Part shown: positions 46,065-57,499 of the stretch, one piece after another
How the letters are laid out: the number at the start of each line of letters is the position of its first letter
How positions within the stretch are numbered: the first letter of the stretch is position 1
Origin: Andrena cerasifolii
Taxonomy: Eukaryota; Arthropoda; Insecta; Hymenoptera; Andrenidae
Direction: 5' to 3'
NCBI RefSeq assembly: GCF_050908995.1
Contig: NC_135121.1
Location: forward strand, 2,418,001-2,482,000
DNA: 64,000 bases
Position numbers and translations under genes: made by a program
Notes under the pieces: generated by a model
Told to the model about the DNA's origin: nothing
The model's database searches: none
Seen by the model: only the letters and a program-made list of their open reading frames with translations

Positions 46065-47684
46065 TAATCAAGGGACTGGGCAACCTCAATGAAAGCAGCA
46101 AGTTGCTGCGTCTTAGAGGTGCAGCATCTCAATTTGGCTAGCAGTTGCCTGGCAGCGTTTAGAATAAGACTCGCGGCGCAAAGTCTTCCTATTTCACCAC
46201 AAACATTGAGCGTCTCCATAATCACTTCCATATCAGGAGGGGGCCCTGAACTTAGCTCAGGGCAGGCGCCGGTATGCACTCCGGGTGGCCGAGCTCTAGT
46301 TTTCGCAAGAAGTGCATCACGGTAGGAGGGGCCACGAGCCATTTGGGCAGGGGGCGAGGGAGTCGGAGCTCCCAAGGAAGGAGGCTTTTCCATAGGCCGG
46401 AAAATTGTTGTTGGAGTCCAAAGTTTGAGGGACCAGCGGAGCCTTAGGGTGTTTATTACGGGAATCAAGGAATTTAACCAGTGCAGGACAACTGGAGAAG
46501 TTGGCAGTATGCCTTCCAGAACAATTGGCACAAGTGGGTTATCACTCGGGGCGTCTCACTTTCCACATTCCCTGGATAGATGCGTCCCTGCATACTTTAC
46601 ACACCGTGGCTGGTGGTTGCAGTTTCATGAGTAGTGCCCGAATGACTGGCATCTAAAGCATTGGGTGTATGGCTTAAGAGAGTAAAACTTTTCCCAATAA
46701 ACTCGCATATAAAAGACATGTCCGATCTTTGATACCACATTGAAGGAGGTGCCCTGCGGGAACACCACCTTATAAGTGCAGTAGGGCGATTTTTTATTCC
46801 CCTCTGCAAGCAATGGAAGACAGGAAATGGCCTGTAGACCCTGAGCCTTGATTTCCTCCATGATTGTCTCAGCAGGGATTTTTGAAAGTTCCTTTAACAC
46901 CACAACTAGTGCCTTCTGAGAATTTAGTGAGGAGGTGTGGAGGGACTTGTCAGCGCCGAAGAGCGTTTCCTTGAGGTCAAGAAAGTCGTCTACCTTGGCC
47001 AGTTGGATCCGTACTCTATTTCCAAGGAACTTAATCTTGAAGCTTTCACTGTAGTCAGCCTTGAGGGAGGCTGATATCTTCATCAGGTCACCATCGAAAT
47101 TCTGCACATAGAGCGGAGGTTTCGAGGAGGAAGTGACTGCCACATTGGTGATTTGGGACGTGGGTGGGGGGGGGGGGGGTAAAGTGACTGTCCCCAATAA
47201 CCGATCCCAAGTGGGGGGGGGGGGGGGTTACAGAAAACGAATGCGGGAACTTGCCAGCAGAATCTGTGGCAATGTTAGCGAACGAGCCCAGAATACCATA
47301 GCGGTTTTGGACGGCCACATTTGGGGATACCTCGAAATCCATTTGTTCAACGATCTGTTTCGAGGGGCCAGCAAGAATTTGAACCGGGGTATTTTTAAGC
47401 ACCACAGTTTTCCTACGGAGTCCCGAAGGCCCAAGAGATCCCGTAGGACGGTCCACCAAAGGCTTTATGGGGTTCATGTTTATGCAGGATTTAAGAGTAG
47501 TGACATTCACACACTCGTCTTCCGTCGCGAAGGTACTGGTTCCTGTGCAAATTTCCACACTTGTGAGTATTGGCACATTTGGGGAGATGGGGGAAGAGGA
47601 TGGAACACAGTCAGCAGACCCTCCAATATTTTTTTTCAGTGGGATTTGACAAGACGACACAACCTGAGGATGGATGTAGTTCAC
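46065..47684 (-). pseudogene. LINE ORF1 (gag-like), broken
   Basis: The N-terminal half (47684-47150) is Pro/Ser/Thr-rich and ends in two poly-G/poly-C tracts (near 47167 and 47213), where the frame changes. The next frame (to 46625) carries FKIKFLGNRVRIQLAKVDDF and KALVVVLKELSKIPAETIME, the pre-zinc-finger domain of jockey ORF1. It ends CFRCQSFGHYS. A TGA then interrupts the first knuckle before its last Cys. A second knuckle has one Cys changed (CVKY) and is followed by another TGA. Downstream Pro-rich sequence leads to ORF2. Confidence 0.8.
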
Positions 47685-48010
47685 GCTTCGTAACCAGCCT
47701 CGAGGTTAAGTTATCCGCAAGGAGGGAATTTAAGGTGTAGGATTTTTTTTAAGTAGGCAGTCCGTCCAGCAGTCGGACGCCTGGTTTTGATTATTATCTT
47801 CTTGGAAGACACTTCTTCTGAGGAGAGGGGAGATAAACAGGAAAATAATAAACTGACAAGATAGAACCTCGTGGAGACGATTCGTGGTAGCAGCAGTAAG
47901 CGCTAGATGGCGACAAGTACAACCGTGCGCGACGACTGCCAAGCAGAGACTGAATACTCGAGAGCCCTGAATGATCGAGCCCTCGGCCACTTATTCCCGC
48001 CGCGGTGCTA

Positions 48011-49225
48011 TTTCGCAAGCGAGAAGTGCTCGCCCGGTCGCCGCCTAGCGGTCGCGTCGTGAACTACTATTATTTAAAAACGCCATTAAATTGTATCAGC
48101 AGACTATCCTTACTTTCTGCCGCCAAACTGCTCGCAGAATATGTCAGCAGGATCTGTTGGCTTTCTGCTGCCGGTCTGCTTTCATCATCGAATATAACAA
48201 ATCCTGTATCAAATCTGTAGTCTTTCTGTCACAAACATTTGTACTCAGACGTTGCGCAAAATCTGCAAAACGGACGTGACTGACTTGGGGTCCTTACAAG
48301 ATCAGTAGATCAATCAACGATTTAACTGTTGAAATAATGTTGAGTCCCAATAAATTCAAAATTGTGCACACAAAACAAACTTTAGTTAGCATGTAAGATT
48401 TCTGCGTTAAGGACATTTTTATGTAAATTTTAAAATCTTAATCTAATTGTTATTATACTTACTCCTGTTATTAAATGTTACATTCAAATTTTGCACATTT
48501 ATCGAGGTACTAATTGAAGTATATGTACTAGTAATCGTACTATCACTTAGAGAATTGTAAGTTTAGAAAAGTTGTTTTTATGAAAACACCTTTTCTTCGT
48601 AAGGGTGAAGGAATGTTACGGTACCGCATGGTAACACGTGAACGTAGCTGTATATTAGATGGCTCTGGATAGCAAAGTTTAGGCGCGCCAAATTCGAATT
48701 GTTAAGTGAGGCAATCGAAACTATGAACGAAAACATTCCAAGGAATACTACTTAGAGACGGTCGCTAAATAATATGGATCAAACATTGGTTTCGGTTGCT
48801 TTGCTATTAAATCACCAATACCCTGTAAAACGCTCGTTCTTAATGAATAAAGGACCAATCAAATAATTCGTTAGATAATTAATTAAGAAACTATTTATAT
48901 AATTGGATAACTTTATTAACAAAAACATGTTACATTTCCAATCCTGAACAACGCCATTGTACATCGTCACTCGTTGATCAGCGCCCAAAGCAATCAGACG
49001 TATTCTTCAAATTGTCCTATTTTAAAATAGAAATCAAGTTACAACAGAATCAAGTCTTAGTTTATTTACTTAATTCCTTGCTAATTGTCACGCGAAGAAG
49101 CTGGAAGCAGAGACCAAGGGGTAAACGTGAGCAGAGCGGATCAGCGCTCCATGGGCAGCAAACCTAACCGCATCCTTCTCAGAAATTCCTGCTACATCAC
49201 GTAACAAGTGTAACCTAGTGATGCG
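48011..49225. other. Non-coding stretch
   Basis: No gene is seen. 48093-48190 has several CTGCCGCC / CTGCTGCCGG motifs recalling the ends of the palindrome at 53791, but the similarity is weak. Confidence 0.4.
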
Positions 49226-49340
49226 CGATATCGGCCCCAACTATCGATAATGTATATCGATATATATTTTTTTGTTCAATATCGATACATATTAAATATT
49301 ACTCAAAAAGTATCGATATTGGTAATATCGATAATTTTTT
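49226..49340. promoter_or_regulatory. TATCGATA-type cluster (copy 1)
   Basis: Five ATCGAT cores occur in about 115 bp, most as TATCGATA or ATATCGATA. A related block in opposite orientation lies at 56930-57015, sharing the flank GTGATGCGCGATAT. TATCGATA is the core bound by DREF/BEAF-type insect factors (family knowledge). Here it is carried by a repeat, so regulatory function is unproven. Confidence 0.45.
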
Positions 49341-50660
49341 TTTACACAATCATCGCTTTGAAACATTCAAGCCACCCACCGACGCTTCGTTTCGCAGGCT
49401 GGTAGTTTGCTTTGGATACTCTGTGGAGTACTCATCCAGAAATTTGGTTAAATAAAAGTTTTTGTATAGTATTAAGAAATTATTTTATTTAAATTAAGAT
49501 TCAAAGTGTTAAAATGAAAACAAATAATTTAATTTTCTAAAAATATAAAACACACTAGAATTTATATGTTAAGAAACATCGAGTGTTTGGGATTGGCCAT
49601 GCCAATGCGGCCAATCGGGCAAAAGCCCGCTGCCGCGCGAAGCGCGCAAGTTTGAACGCGCTACCGATACATGTTAGTCGACCCATCTCGAGGTTAACAC
49701 CTCGACTAATTAGCCATTTCTCCCGCTCTACTTACCTATTGTCTTTCCGCTCGGACTACTTGCCGGTTCACCACGTGCGGAATACCATCTCTCGCAAACC
49801 TCGACTCGTTAAAGGTAAATTACTTGCGCTCAGGTGGCTCTTAGCCGGTTCGTTTTCACCGCTCTATATCGCGTACTCGCCAGGCGGCCTGCGCTCAGGC
49901 CTAGTTAAGTAATTTCTTTTTGTAATTAATAGTGTGTTAATTAAAACTGTGAATATTTAACAAGCTGGGCGTTGATTTATTGTGGCTCACATCAATTACA
50001 ATTTTAAATTACGTATAAGCATCGAATCTTGTGCCGAGTTTTCTGATCTTCGCGTGTTCTAAGCGAGAACGTCGGTGCACCCACGTTCTTGTACAATAGG
50101 GTGATCTTTAGCTATAGGGGTCAAATTTTTTTTGAGTTTTTTTTTTTGGTCGCAACAAAAACCAACTACAGATCACAGTTTTTTGTGAATATTTCGAAAA
50201 CCAAAGCCGAGCGATGGTATCATATTTATAACTATGTGAATAATTATTTTTTTATTAATATAGTTACTGATATGATTATTAGCAAATAACAAATAATCAC
50301 ATTTTTGTACATAGAAAATATTATAATCTGTACTTGCGTAATCGTGCACAATGGCTCAGAAGCGGCGCTATACGTTAATTTTAATGGTTCAAAGATTTTG
50401 AATATATGGGTTGAAGTTACACACAAATGATATCCGTATACACCTAAGAAATTGTGTTTTTATTAAAATATATTCATTAATACTTCAAAAATAAAATTTC
50501 ATAACTGTGGCATGGGTTCTAACTCAAATGTGGCACGGGTTCCCGTTGTCCAATCACTTTGAAATTTTGCATATATCATTTTCTCATCAAGTGTCACAAT
50601 TTAGGGGGGTGCGATAAAAAAAAAGGAAGTTGTAAAGTAAAGACCACCCTATTGTACAAA
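49341..50660. other. Non-coding stretch, possible LTR-like DNA
   Basis: No gene is seen. 49567 starts TGTTAAGAAACATCGAGTG and is followed by GC-rich then AT-rich sequence in an LTR-like arrangement. I could not find a matching CA end or target duplication, so it is not called. Confidence 0.35.
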
Positions 50661-50664
50661 CATC

Positions 50665-50767
50665 GGGCGAATTCACCTTACGCCCAAATCACCCGCAACG
50701 CCCCTGATGTCGGTTACATATCGCTACTGCGTCAGGCGTTCTGGGCGTAGATAAGTGGAATTCGCCC
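50665..50767. repeat. Short MITE-like inverted repeat
   Basis: GGGCGAATTCACCTTACGCC and its near-complement ending GGAATTCGCCC bound 103 bp with no coding content. Confidence 0.6.
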
Positions 50768-51628
50768 ATGGTGAGTGCAAAAGAATTATCGATATGTGGA
50801 CCAAACGTATCGATACGTGTAATTATTGGTATGTTACGCTATCGCTTGAACATGGCTGAGGAATTGTATGTAATCGATATGTATGTAGGAGCGAGATTTG
50901 CAACAGAGTACGAGGAAGAGTTTATTGTCAAGACTCATAAATACGTAGAGCGCGTTGTGTTTCTCAAGGGTTTTTCCGTGCTAGTTTTTGAACGTGTCCT
51001 TACAATGCGGGTAGCTGATGCCTGAACTCAGAAAACGTATGAGAGCCTGGGATTGCATTTAATAGCCTTCAAAATTTCAGTTAGGCCAGGCGAGGATAGT
51101 AAATAGCTTAACTTTTCCTTTCACATCTGCGTGCCAAGCTTCGTCGAGCGGGCAGCGGCTCGTCTCATAAAACCACTTAGTTTTCTGTCCGCGCTTTCAA
51201 TAATTGCCAGTATCCTGTAAGGGTAAAAACTCTGGTCGGGAAGGGCCGAAAGTCATAAAGTCATAAACTTTGTTCGGGCGATGTCTTCTTAACCCTGAGG
51301 GTTGCGCTTACCTACCTTTTAGATATATATGTAAACTATGTACTCGGAAAGCCTGCCTCGACCACCAGCCGAGAGTGGAGGGAAGCGTGAAGGAAGGGCC
51401 AAGGACGGAGAGACGGCTAGAGGACAACCCACTGACGAAGCTTGAGGAATGTCATCGTTCTGATTGGACAACAAGGATCTGTCGGAGGACCAGGAGGATC
51501 TCGTCGTCGACGTCGTCGACGAGCTCGGAGCTGTTTCCTTAACGTTACAATCAGTCTGTCACTAACCAGCTTATTGACCAGTACAAAATACATCAAAGAG
51601 TTTAACCCAGAAATTTCTGTGCAGCTTG

Positions 51629-51836
51629 TTTTATTTTGAATCACCCGCACTCCAACGAGCAAAGCGGTTCAGCGCTTTACGGGCATCAACCCGCGTTCGC
51701 GTTTCAATTTCACCGCAGAAATACGTAACAGGTTGTTGCGTACTTTGGCGGTGATTTTCGGAAGAGAACGCGGGTTGGTGCCCGTGGAGTGCTGGAGCAC
51801 TCTGCTCGCAAAATGTGCGGGTGTTTTAAATAAAAT
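51629..51836. repeat. MITE-like inverted repeat
   Basis: TTTTATTTTGAATCACCCGC and GCGGGTGTTTTAAATAAAA are inverted ends. Inside, CGGGCATCAACCCGCGTTC pairs with GAACGCGGGTTGGTGCCCG. The CAACCCGCGTTC block also occurs at 53269, so it belongs to a dispersed family. Confidence 0.65.
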
Positions 51837-52562
51837 GTAAATTGTTCACTGGTAAAACTTCAATATATTCTTAATAAGTTTTCAACAGATCGTTTTTTAA
51901 CTGAAAACCGTTTCGGACTTTCTCAATCAAGCGTCAAAATTGTTCTGCCTTTCCAGAGTCTTCCGTCGTTAAACCTTGTCTCCTCGTACGTGGTGCCCCT
52001 TTCATCCTTGCACGTCTTCCCAGTCCTCCGGCCAATCAGGACGAAGGATGCGCCAAATTCAAGCGGTAGGTTGTCCCGCGGTTGTCCGTCGGCCCCCGCG
52101 AATCGACGTCCATCTTTCCTTCTAATTCCGGGTGGTGGTGAAAACTCATGGAAGCGCGCTTTTCCGTTACACGACGGGGTGCCCACGTGGGAAGAGAAAG
52201 TAGGCTCTGCTCCGAGGATCGAGAGAACAACCCTTGAAGGAAATTTATGACTTCCTTAGCGTCGCCAACACTTCTGGAGTCAATCGACACTCCTAAAGAC
52301 TAACAAAGGACAAGGCCTTCTCAAGAGATTACGTGACTTAGAAGAAACTCGCAATTCGTTTCGGTGTCTATTAATCGGTGTCCTCTTCCTGTTTTCGAAC
52401 TCTGCCCAAGATCTTTCTCACGTATGCCACCCGCATCGCGCATCCTTTATATTACTTTCTCAATTATACGCAAACATCGGCTTACAAATTTCGCTCCTGA
52501 TTTACCTATCGATTATATACATTTCTGTGACTACGTTCGCGTGGTCACGCAACAAGGTCCAT

Positions 52563-53237
52563 TAGGGATGGAATGCAAAATCACTAACAGTGATTTATCA
52601 CAGTGATCGCAGAATCATGATCACGGTCGTGAATGAAGTTAAATCACGACCGTGATCATGATTTTTTTAACATGAGTGAATTGTTTACTGTCATCGTAAT
52701 TCTTTATCTTGATTGAATAATTTTTTATAAAATACTTCAATATAGCTTGTGTTACAGTCAAAGCGTGCTAATTCAGCGAATATATATCTAGTATATACAT
52801 TCATAAATAGTCAATGTGTGCACGCACTGATTTCATTGGCTAAAGTATTCACATATACATTATACTTTTTACCTAAAGCGAAGAAATATTCGTTAATTTA
52901 AATAGATCAAGAACGATTACATTGGTTCAAAATATACAATTGAGATTCTATGAGCATAGTGAGGACTTGAGAATGTTTTGAGAGAAAGTAGAAATTGGGG
53001 TTATGTGGCGCGTGCAAAGAGCAGTTATTCTTTCCACCAATCGGATCACGAAAATCGTAAATCACTGTTCTGCCTGCACCAATCAGAAGCGATCACGAAT
53101 ATCACGGATCACTGTTCTGCCTGCACCAATCAGAAGCGATCACGAAAATCACGGATCACTGTGAAAAATCACCGTGGTTGAGAATGAACGTGATCGGATC
53201 ACTCGTGATTCACAAATCACGGTTCTAGCCAACACTA
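52563..53237. mobile_element. hAT-type MITE with 8-bp target duplication
   Basis: The element starts TAGGGATGG and ends CCAACACTA, flanked by AGGTCCAT on both sides (52555-52562 and 53238-53245). An 8-bp duplication with TA-G-TTGG-type ends fits hAT. The interior is full of ATCACGGTCGTGAT-like palindromes. It also holds about two tandem copies of a 47-bp unit (CACTGTTCTGCCTGCACC) at 53062-53160. There is no transposase. Confidence 0.78.
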
Positions 53238-53285
53238 AGGTCCATGGTTCAGCGCTCCACGGGTACCAACCCGCGTTCTAATCTT

Positions 53286-53421
53286 AAATTCACCCACGAA
53301 GTAAGAGTAAGGAGACTTATCTCTATATCCCAGACAGAAAAAAAAGTGGTCACGAAAAATGTTCCGTTTAGCGGGATGGTCGCCAAATGGAATAACTTGG
53401 ACTTTGTCGTCGCCATCTTGA
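53286..53421 (-). repeat. Dispersed repeat, partner of 56787-56909
   Basis: The complement of this block matches 56787-56909, from CAAGATGGC through AAAGTCCAAGTTATTCCATT to CTTACTC. It is not clearly coding. Confidence 0.65.
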
Positions 53422-53790
53422 ATATTCGTCTCATAATACATGTTACGTGCAGTGCATTCTGTTCAGTTCTAATACAAATTGTACAAGAAGTGTTTAATGT
53501 TTTGGTTGTAGTTTTTATAATAAATTTTAAAGTGAGTATAGTTTGGTTACAATACTATTTCTAATCACATGATATTATAAGGTTTAGAAGAAAATTGTAG
53601 AAATTTCTTTACCGTAAATTTTAAATAAACTTTAGTTTTTATATCCAAAATATTTATATGTCCAGTGGATTAATATTAATATTTAGTGATGAGCAATATC
53701 TGTTATCTTATTATTAATTAAAGGGTATTCAAATATTAATATGAATAATTTCTAACAGTATTAATATCTTCAATTTTTCTTATAATTGGG

Positions 53791-55585
53791 ATCCCTGATA
53801 ACCAGATCGGGCGGCAGGATCTGCCGGCAGCTGCGGCGCAGCCTACGTCCGCATCCAGCTACGGTTCTGCCGGCAGGGTCTGCTTGTCAGGGTCTGCCGG
53901 CAGATCGACGGCAGATCGACGGCAGGTCCTGCTGCTCGCCTGACACATCCAACAGCGCCATCTGAAGGCCACAATTGCCAAAGAATTTCCTACGCGTGAC
54001 GTCACATGGACTTATTTAAAAAAATATTTATTCTTTCTTTAATAATATACAGGATCAGTGATTACAATTGTTACAAAATAATATAAGCGCATATAAATCC
54101 AAAGAGGGACTTTCAACATTTACATTTACAAATCCACGTCCCGTAACCACTGGTACCTAGTAGGGGCGATATCAGGAAATTTCATTCAGTATTTTCGACT
54201 TCTTTTTTGTGTAGAATCATCATGTTCCGCGTTGTGTTAACGCTGAAAACAAATACAATATTAGCATAAAATTAAACGTAACGTATGAATAAACAGAATA
54301 CATGCGATACTTACTTCAGCTCCATCTCCACACAGTACACAGTCTAGGCGATCATGCATGCTCCTGCGAACATTAAAATTTATAAGAAAATATGTCTTAA
54401 ATTATTATCTACTAAACAAGACTCTGAACATTCGCACTTCGCGCATAACCCTACTTTTCTGTCTTCTAGATAATGCGAATCTCGATGTCCGCGACGTAGA
54501 TAATTAGAAATTATTCAATTCCATAATTACGTTTGCCTTCTGGATACGACGAGATGCTTTGTCTGGATATTGATGGATGAAATTACTTGGAATATTCTTC
54601 GATTTTGCCGGCACTGACTGCCACCGCCAGTGACTGCCACCTCAGACCTCGAAAACTGGAAGTGGCACCCGTTGCCCGTTGTGCTTGAAGACGTACGCTC
54701 AAAGAATATTCTAAGTAATCTCATCCATCAATATTCAAACAAAGCATCTCGGCGTATCCAGAAGGCAAACGTAATTATGGAATTGAATAATTTCTAATTA
54801 TCTACGTCGCGGACATCGAGATTCGCATTATCTAGAAGACAGAAAAGTAGGGTTATGCGCGAAGTGCGAATGTTCAGAGTCTTGTTTAGTAGATAATAAT
54901 TTAAGACATATTTTCTTATAAATTTTAATGTTCGCAGGAGCATGCATGATCGCCTAGACTGTGTACTGTGTGGAGATGGAGCTGAAGTAAGTATCGCATG
55001 TATTCTGTTTATTCATACGTTACGTTTAATTTTATGCTAATATTGTATTTGTTTTCAGCGCTAACACAACGCGGAACATGATGATTCTACACAAAAAAGA
55101 AGTCGAAAATACTGAATGAAATTTCCTGATATCGCCCCTACTAGGTACCAGTGGTTACGGGACGTGGATTTGTAAATGTAAATGTTGAAAGTCCCTCTTT
55201 GGATTTATATGCGCTTATATTATTTTGTAACAATTGTAATCACTGATCCTGTATATTATTAAAGAAAGAATAAATATTTTTTTAAATAAGTCCATGTGAC
55301 GTCACGCGTAGGAAATTCTTTGGCAATTGTGGCCTTCAGATGGCGCTGTTGGATGTGTCAGGTGAGCAGCAGGACCTGCCGTCGATCTGCCGTCAATCTG
55401 CCGGCAGGACCTGCCGTCGATCTGCCGTCGATCTGCCGGCAGACCCTGACAAGCAGACCCTGCCGGCAGAACCGTAGCTGGATGCGGACGTAGGCTGCGC
55501 CGCAGCTGCCGGCAGATCCTGCACTCTCCCGGCAGACCCTGCTGTCAATCTGCCGGCAGACTGCAGGCAGATGGCTATCAGGGAT
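53791..55585. repeat. Near-perfect 1.8-kb palindrome
   Basis: Two arms of about 0.8-0.9 kb (53791-54600 and 54702-55585) are inverted copies around a spacer of about 100 bp. Outer ends are ATCCCTGATA and TATCAGGGAT. Near each end are tandem CTGCCGGCAGATCGACGG-like units, with more copies on the right. The arms otherwise match base for base over long stretches, such as GACTCTGAACATTCGCACTT with its complement. No protein-like frame is present. Because arm identity is so high it is either young or kept uniform by gene conversion. Confidence 0.88.
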
Positions 55586-55867
55586 GCATTTTAATTTTTA
55601 ATACTTTTAATTTCTATAATAAAATCCTAAGTAAAATGGCCGGTTGCATCAAGATGCAGCTGATGCAGCTCTAGATGAGAGAAAAATGGATCATGCAAAA
55701 AAAGCTTTTTTACTGCTTACACAGTAAGTATTTATATTGTAAGAAATAATTCATTTTTTTTTGCAAAAGTTATATATATTGTACTAGTATATATATATGT
55801 TATATTACGTGTATTATATTTACAAGTAGAAATGTATAATTTTTTTATAGAATGACATGTTCATCTC

Positions 55868-56273
55868 ATGATCCAATGTTTGTGTAATAAAAATATAAAA
55901 TTAAGCAAGAAAAGCAAGATTTGCGAACTGCACTGTAAACCAGAATATGTTATTGGAGACAATGCCTTTTTACAAGACAATGGAACAGTCATGTACACGA
56001 AAAGAGGAAAGCCAAAATTAAAACAAGAAGCAATTCCATCAATTTTTCCACCAGAAATGGTACCATACTATCAGCAAATGGATAGTAGAAATAATAATGA
56101 CGTTATGTCTTCTGAGTATTCAACTGAATGTGAAATCTCTGAAACATCACATTCAGTGAAAGAACCAGTTCCTTCTACGTCGCATGAGGTTAATAAGGGA
56201 AAAAAGGAAATATCCAAGTTTTCTGCTCAACATTTAAGTTTTGGAAAAAGTACAGAGCTTCCTACAAGCTACT
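55868..56273 (+). pseudogene. THAP-domain fragment (partial gene or pseudogene)
   Basis: The frame contains KKSKICELHCKPEYVIGDN and KPKLKQEAIPSIFPP. These match the second half of a THAP zinc finger: the C-x-x-H pair, then the AVPxxF box, here AIPSIF. The first half (CxxxC and the invariant Trp region) is missing; it may be on an upstream exon, and a possible acceptor TTTTTTATAG lies at 55850. A Ser/Glu-rich linker follows (ISETSHSVKEPVPSTSH). The frame becomes AT-rich noise after a possible donor at GG|GTTTCT (about 56273). Whether it is a live exon or a relic of a P-type transposon is open. Confidence 0.5.
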
Positions 56274-56502
56274 GGGTTTCTTATTTCTTTTGTATCTCTT
56301 TGTATCGCATAAATAAATATCATATATTATTATACCTTTCAATTTTAATTTTGTTGAATATTGATTATACCTCTACAGATAAGTATTCAAAAATATACTC
56401 GTCCAATGTTCTCTCTGTGATATATTTAATTATATTAACTTTAATTAATGTAAATATAGTTGTTACTATAGAATTTATTTCTTTTAAATTTAATTTTTTT
56501 GT

Positions 56503-56529
56503 ATATATATATATATATATATATATATA
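56503..56529. repeat. TA microsatellite
   Basis: A pure TA dinucleotide run. Confidence 0.9.
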
Positions 56530-56786
56530 CTCACGTTTTCTTTTAATTATATAATGATTATTTTACTCATACTTAAGTTATGAATTTTTTTCTTTTAAAA
56601 AATTATAACATGACTTTGATTTCAATTTTTCATATCCACACGTCCTACTGTAACCACGTAATAGTAGTATTTATTGCACTATCCGTACATTATTTTATGT
56701 TTTTCGGATATGTGTATATGTACTTCTCCTGTAATGTAACCATGTATTTCTAACCTTTTTGTCTCATTATCTGTCATTTACAATTA

Positions 56787-56909
56787 CAAGATGGCTACAA
56801 ACAAAGTCCAAGTTATTCCATTTGGCGAACATCCCGCTGAATGGAACAGTTTTTCTGACCACTTTCAATCTAGGCAGATGAGTCTCCGTACTCTTACTTC
56901 ATGAATTTA
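56787..56909 (+). repeat. Dispersed repeat, partner of 53286-53421
   Basis: Inverted relative of 53286-53421. The frame starting ATGGCTACAAACAAAGTCC is short and lacks a motif. Confidence 0.6.
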
Positions 56910-56929
56910 CCGCTAAAATACGTAACAGG

Positions 56930-57015
56930 TGTTTGAAATATCGATAACAACTATCGATATTTTCACAGGCAAATATCGATATATGCAGGTATCGATAAAT
57001 ATCGCGCATCACTAC
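56930..57015. promoter_or_regulatory. TATCGATA-type cluster (copy 2)
   Basis: Four ATCGAT cores in 85 bp, inverted relative to 49226-49340 and ending at the shared CGCGCATCAC flank. It lies about 490 bp upstream of the canopy start codon. Confidence 0.45.
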
Positions 57016-57499
57016 TGTTACCCTGATTGGCTACTTTTAAACGTACCGCCCACGATAGCAAATAGAATACCGACACCGTGTAAATTTTTATTCTTTTGTA
57101 TAAACCACGTTTATATTTGTACTGTTAAAATATATTAATTATAATCAATTTCTTTTGTATAATGTATGGTAACGCAAATAAATGAAGATATCAGTTGATG
57201 ACAATTTGTACTACATTTTATTCTTGTCATGCGTAAATGTGTTCGATAGAATTCGTCGACTGTCACAATAGTTGATAAGCACACGCGATGGTACTTAGTA
57301 TTAGATGGTACTATTGATACCGCAAGTGTCTTCATTTACATTGAATAAAAAATGTTGACACGTTTGCAATAATGCTTATGGGATAACGTAGATATGGTTA
57401 GTTGTCAACTAGTAGTCTCAGAAACATCAATAAATATTTTTATGCATTTCGTGATCCTGCAATTTCTTGAAGAGCTCCTTAGAATTTGCTGATTTTGCA

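Larger units (their letters stand above)
43387..48010 (-). mobile_element. Jockey-clade LINE, degraded, minus strand
   Basis: ORF1 with gag-type zinc knuckles is followed by ORF2 with endonuclease and reverse transcriptase, in the order expected of jockey elements. Many frameshifts and stops break both frames, so the copy is dead. The 5' edge is uncertain (around 48.0 kb). The 3' edge is near the shared tail TACTTGGCGTAATTTTTT at 43387. I saw no target duplication. Confidence 0.85.

Noticed and set aside
47133..47693. A 186-codon plus-strand frame
   Set aside because: Antisense of the LINE ORF1. The Gly run comes from poly-G tracts.
50768..51025. An 85-codon plus-strand frame
   Set aside because: No motif, signal peptide or splice context. 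It starts at the edge of a MITE.
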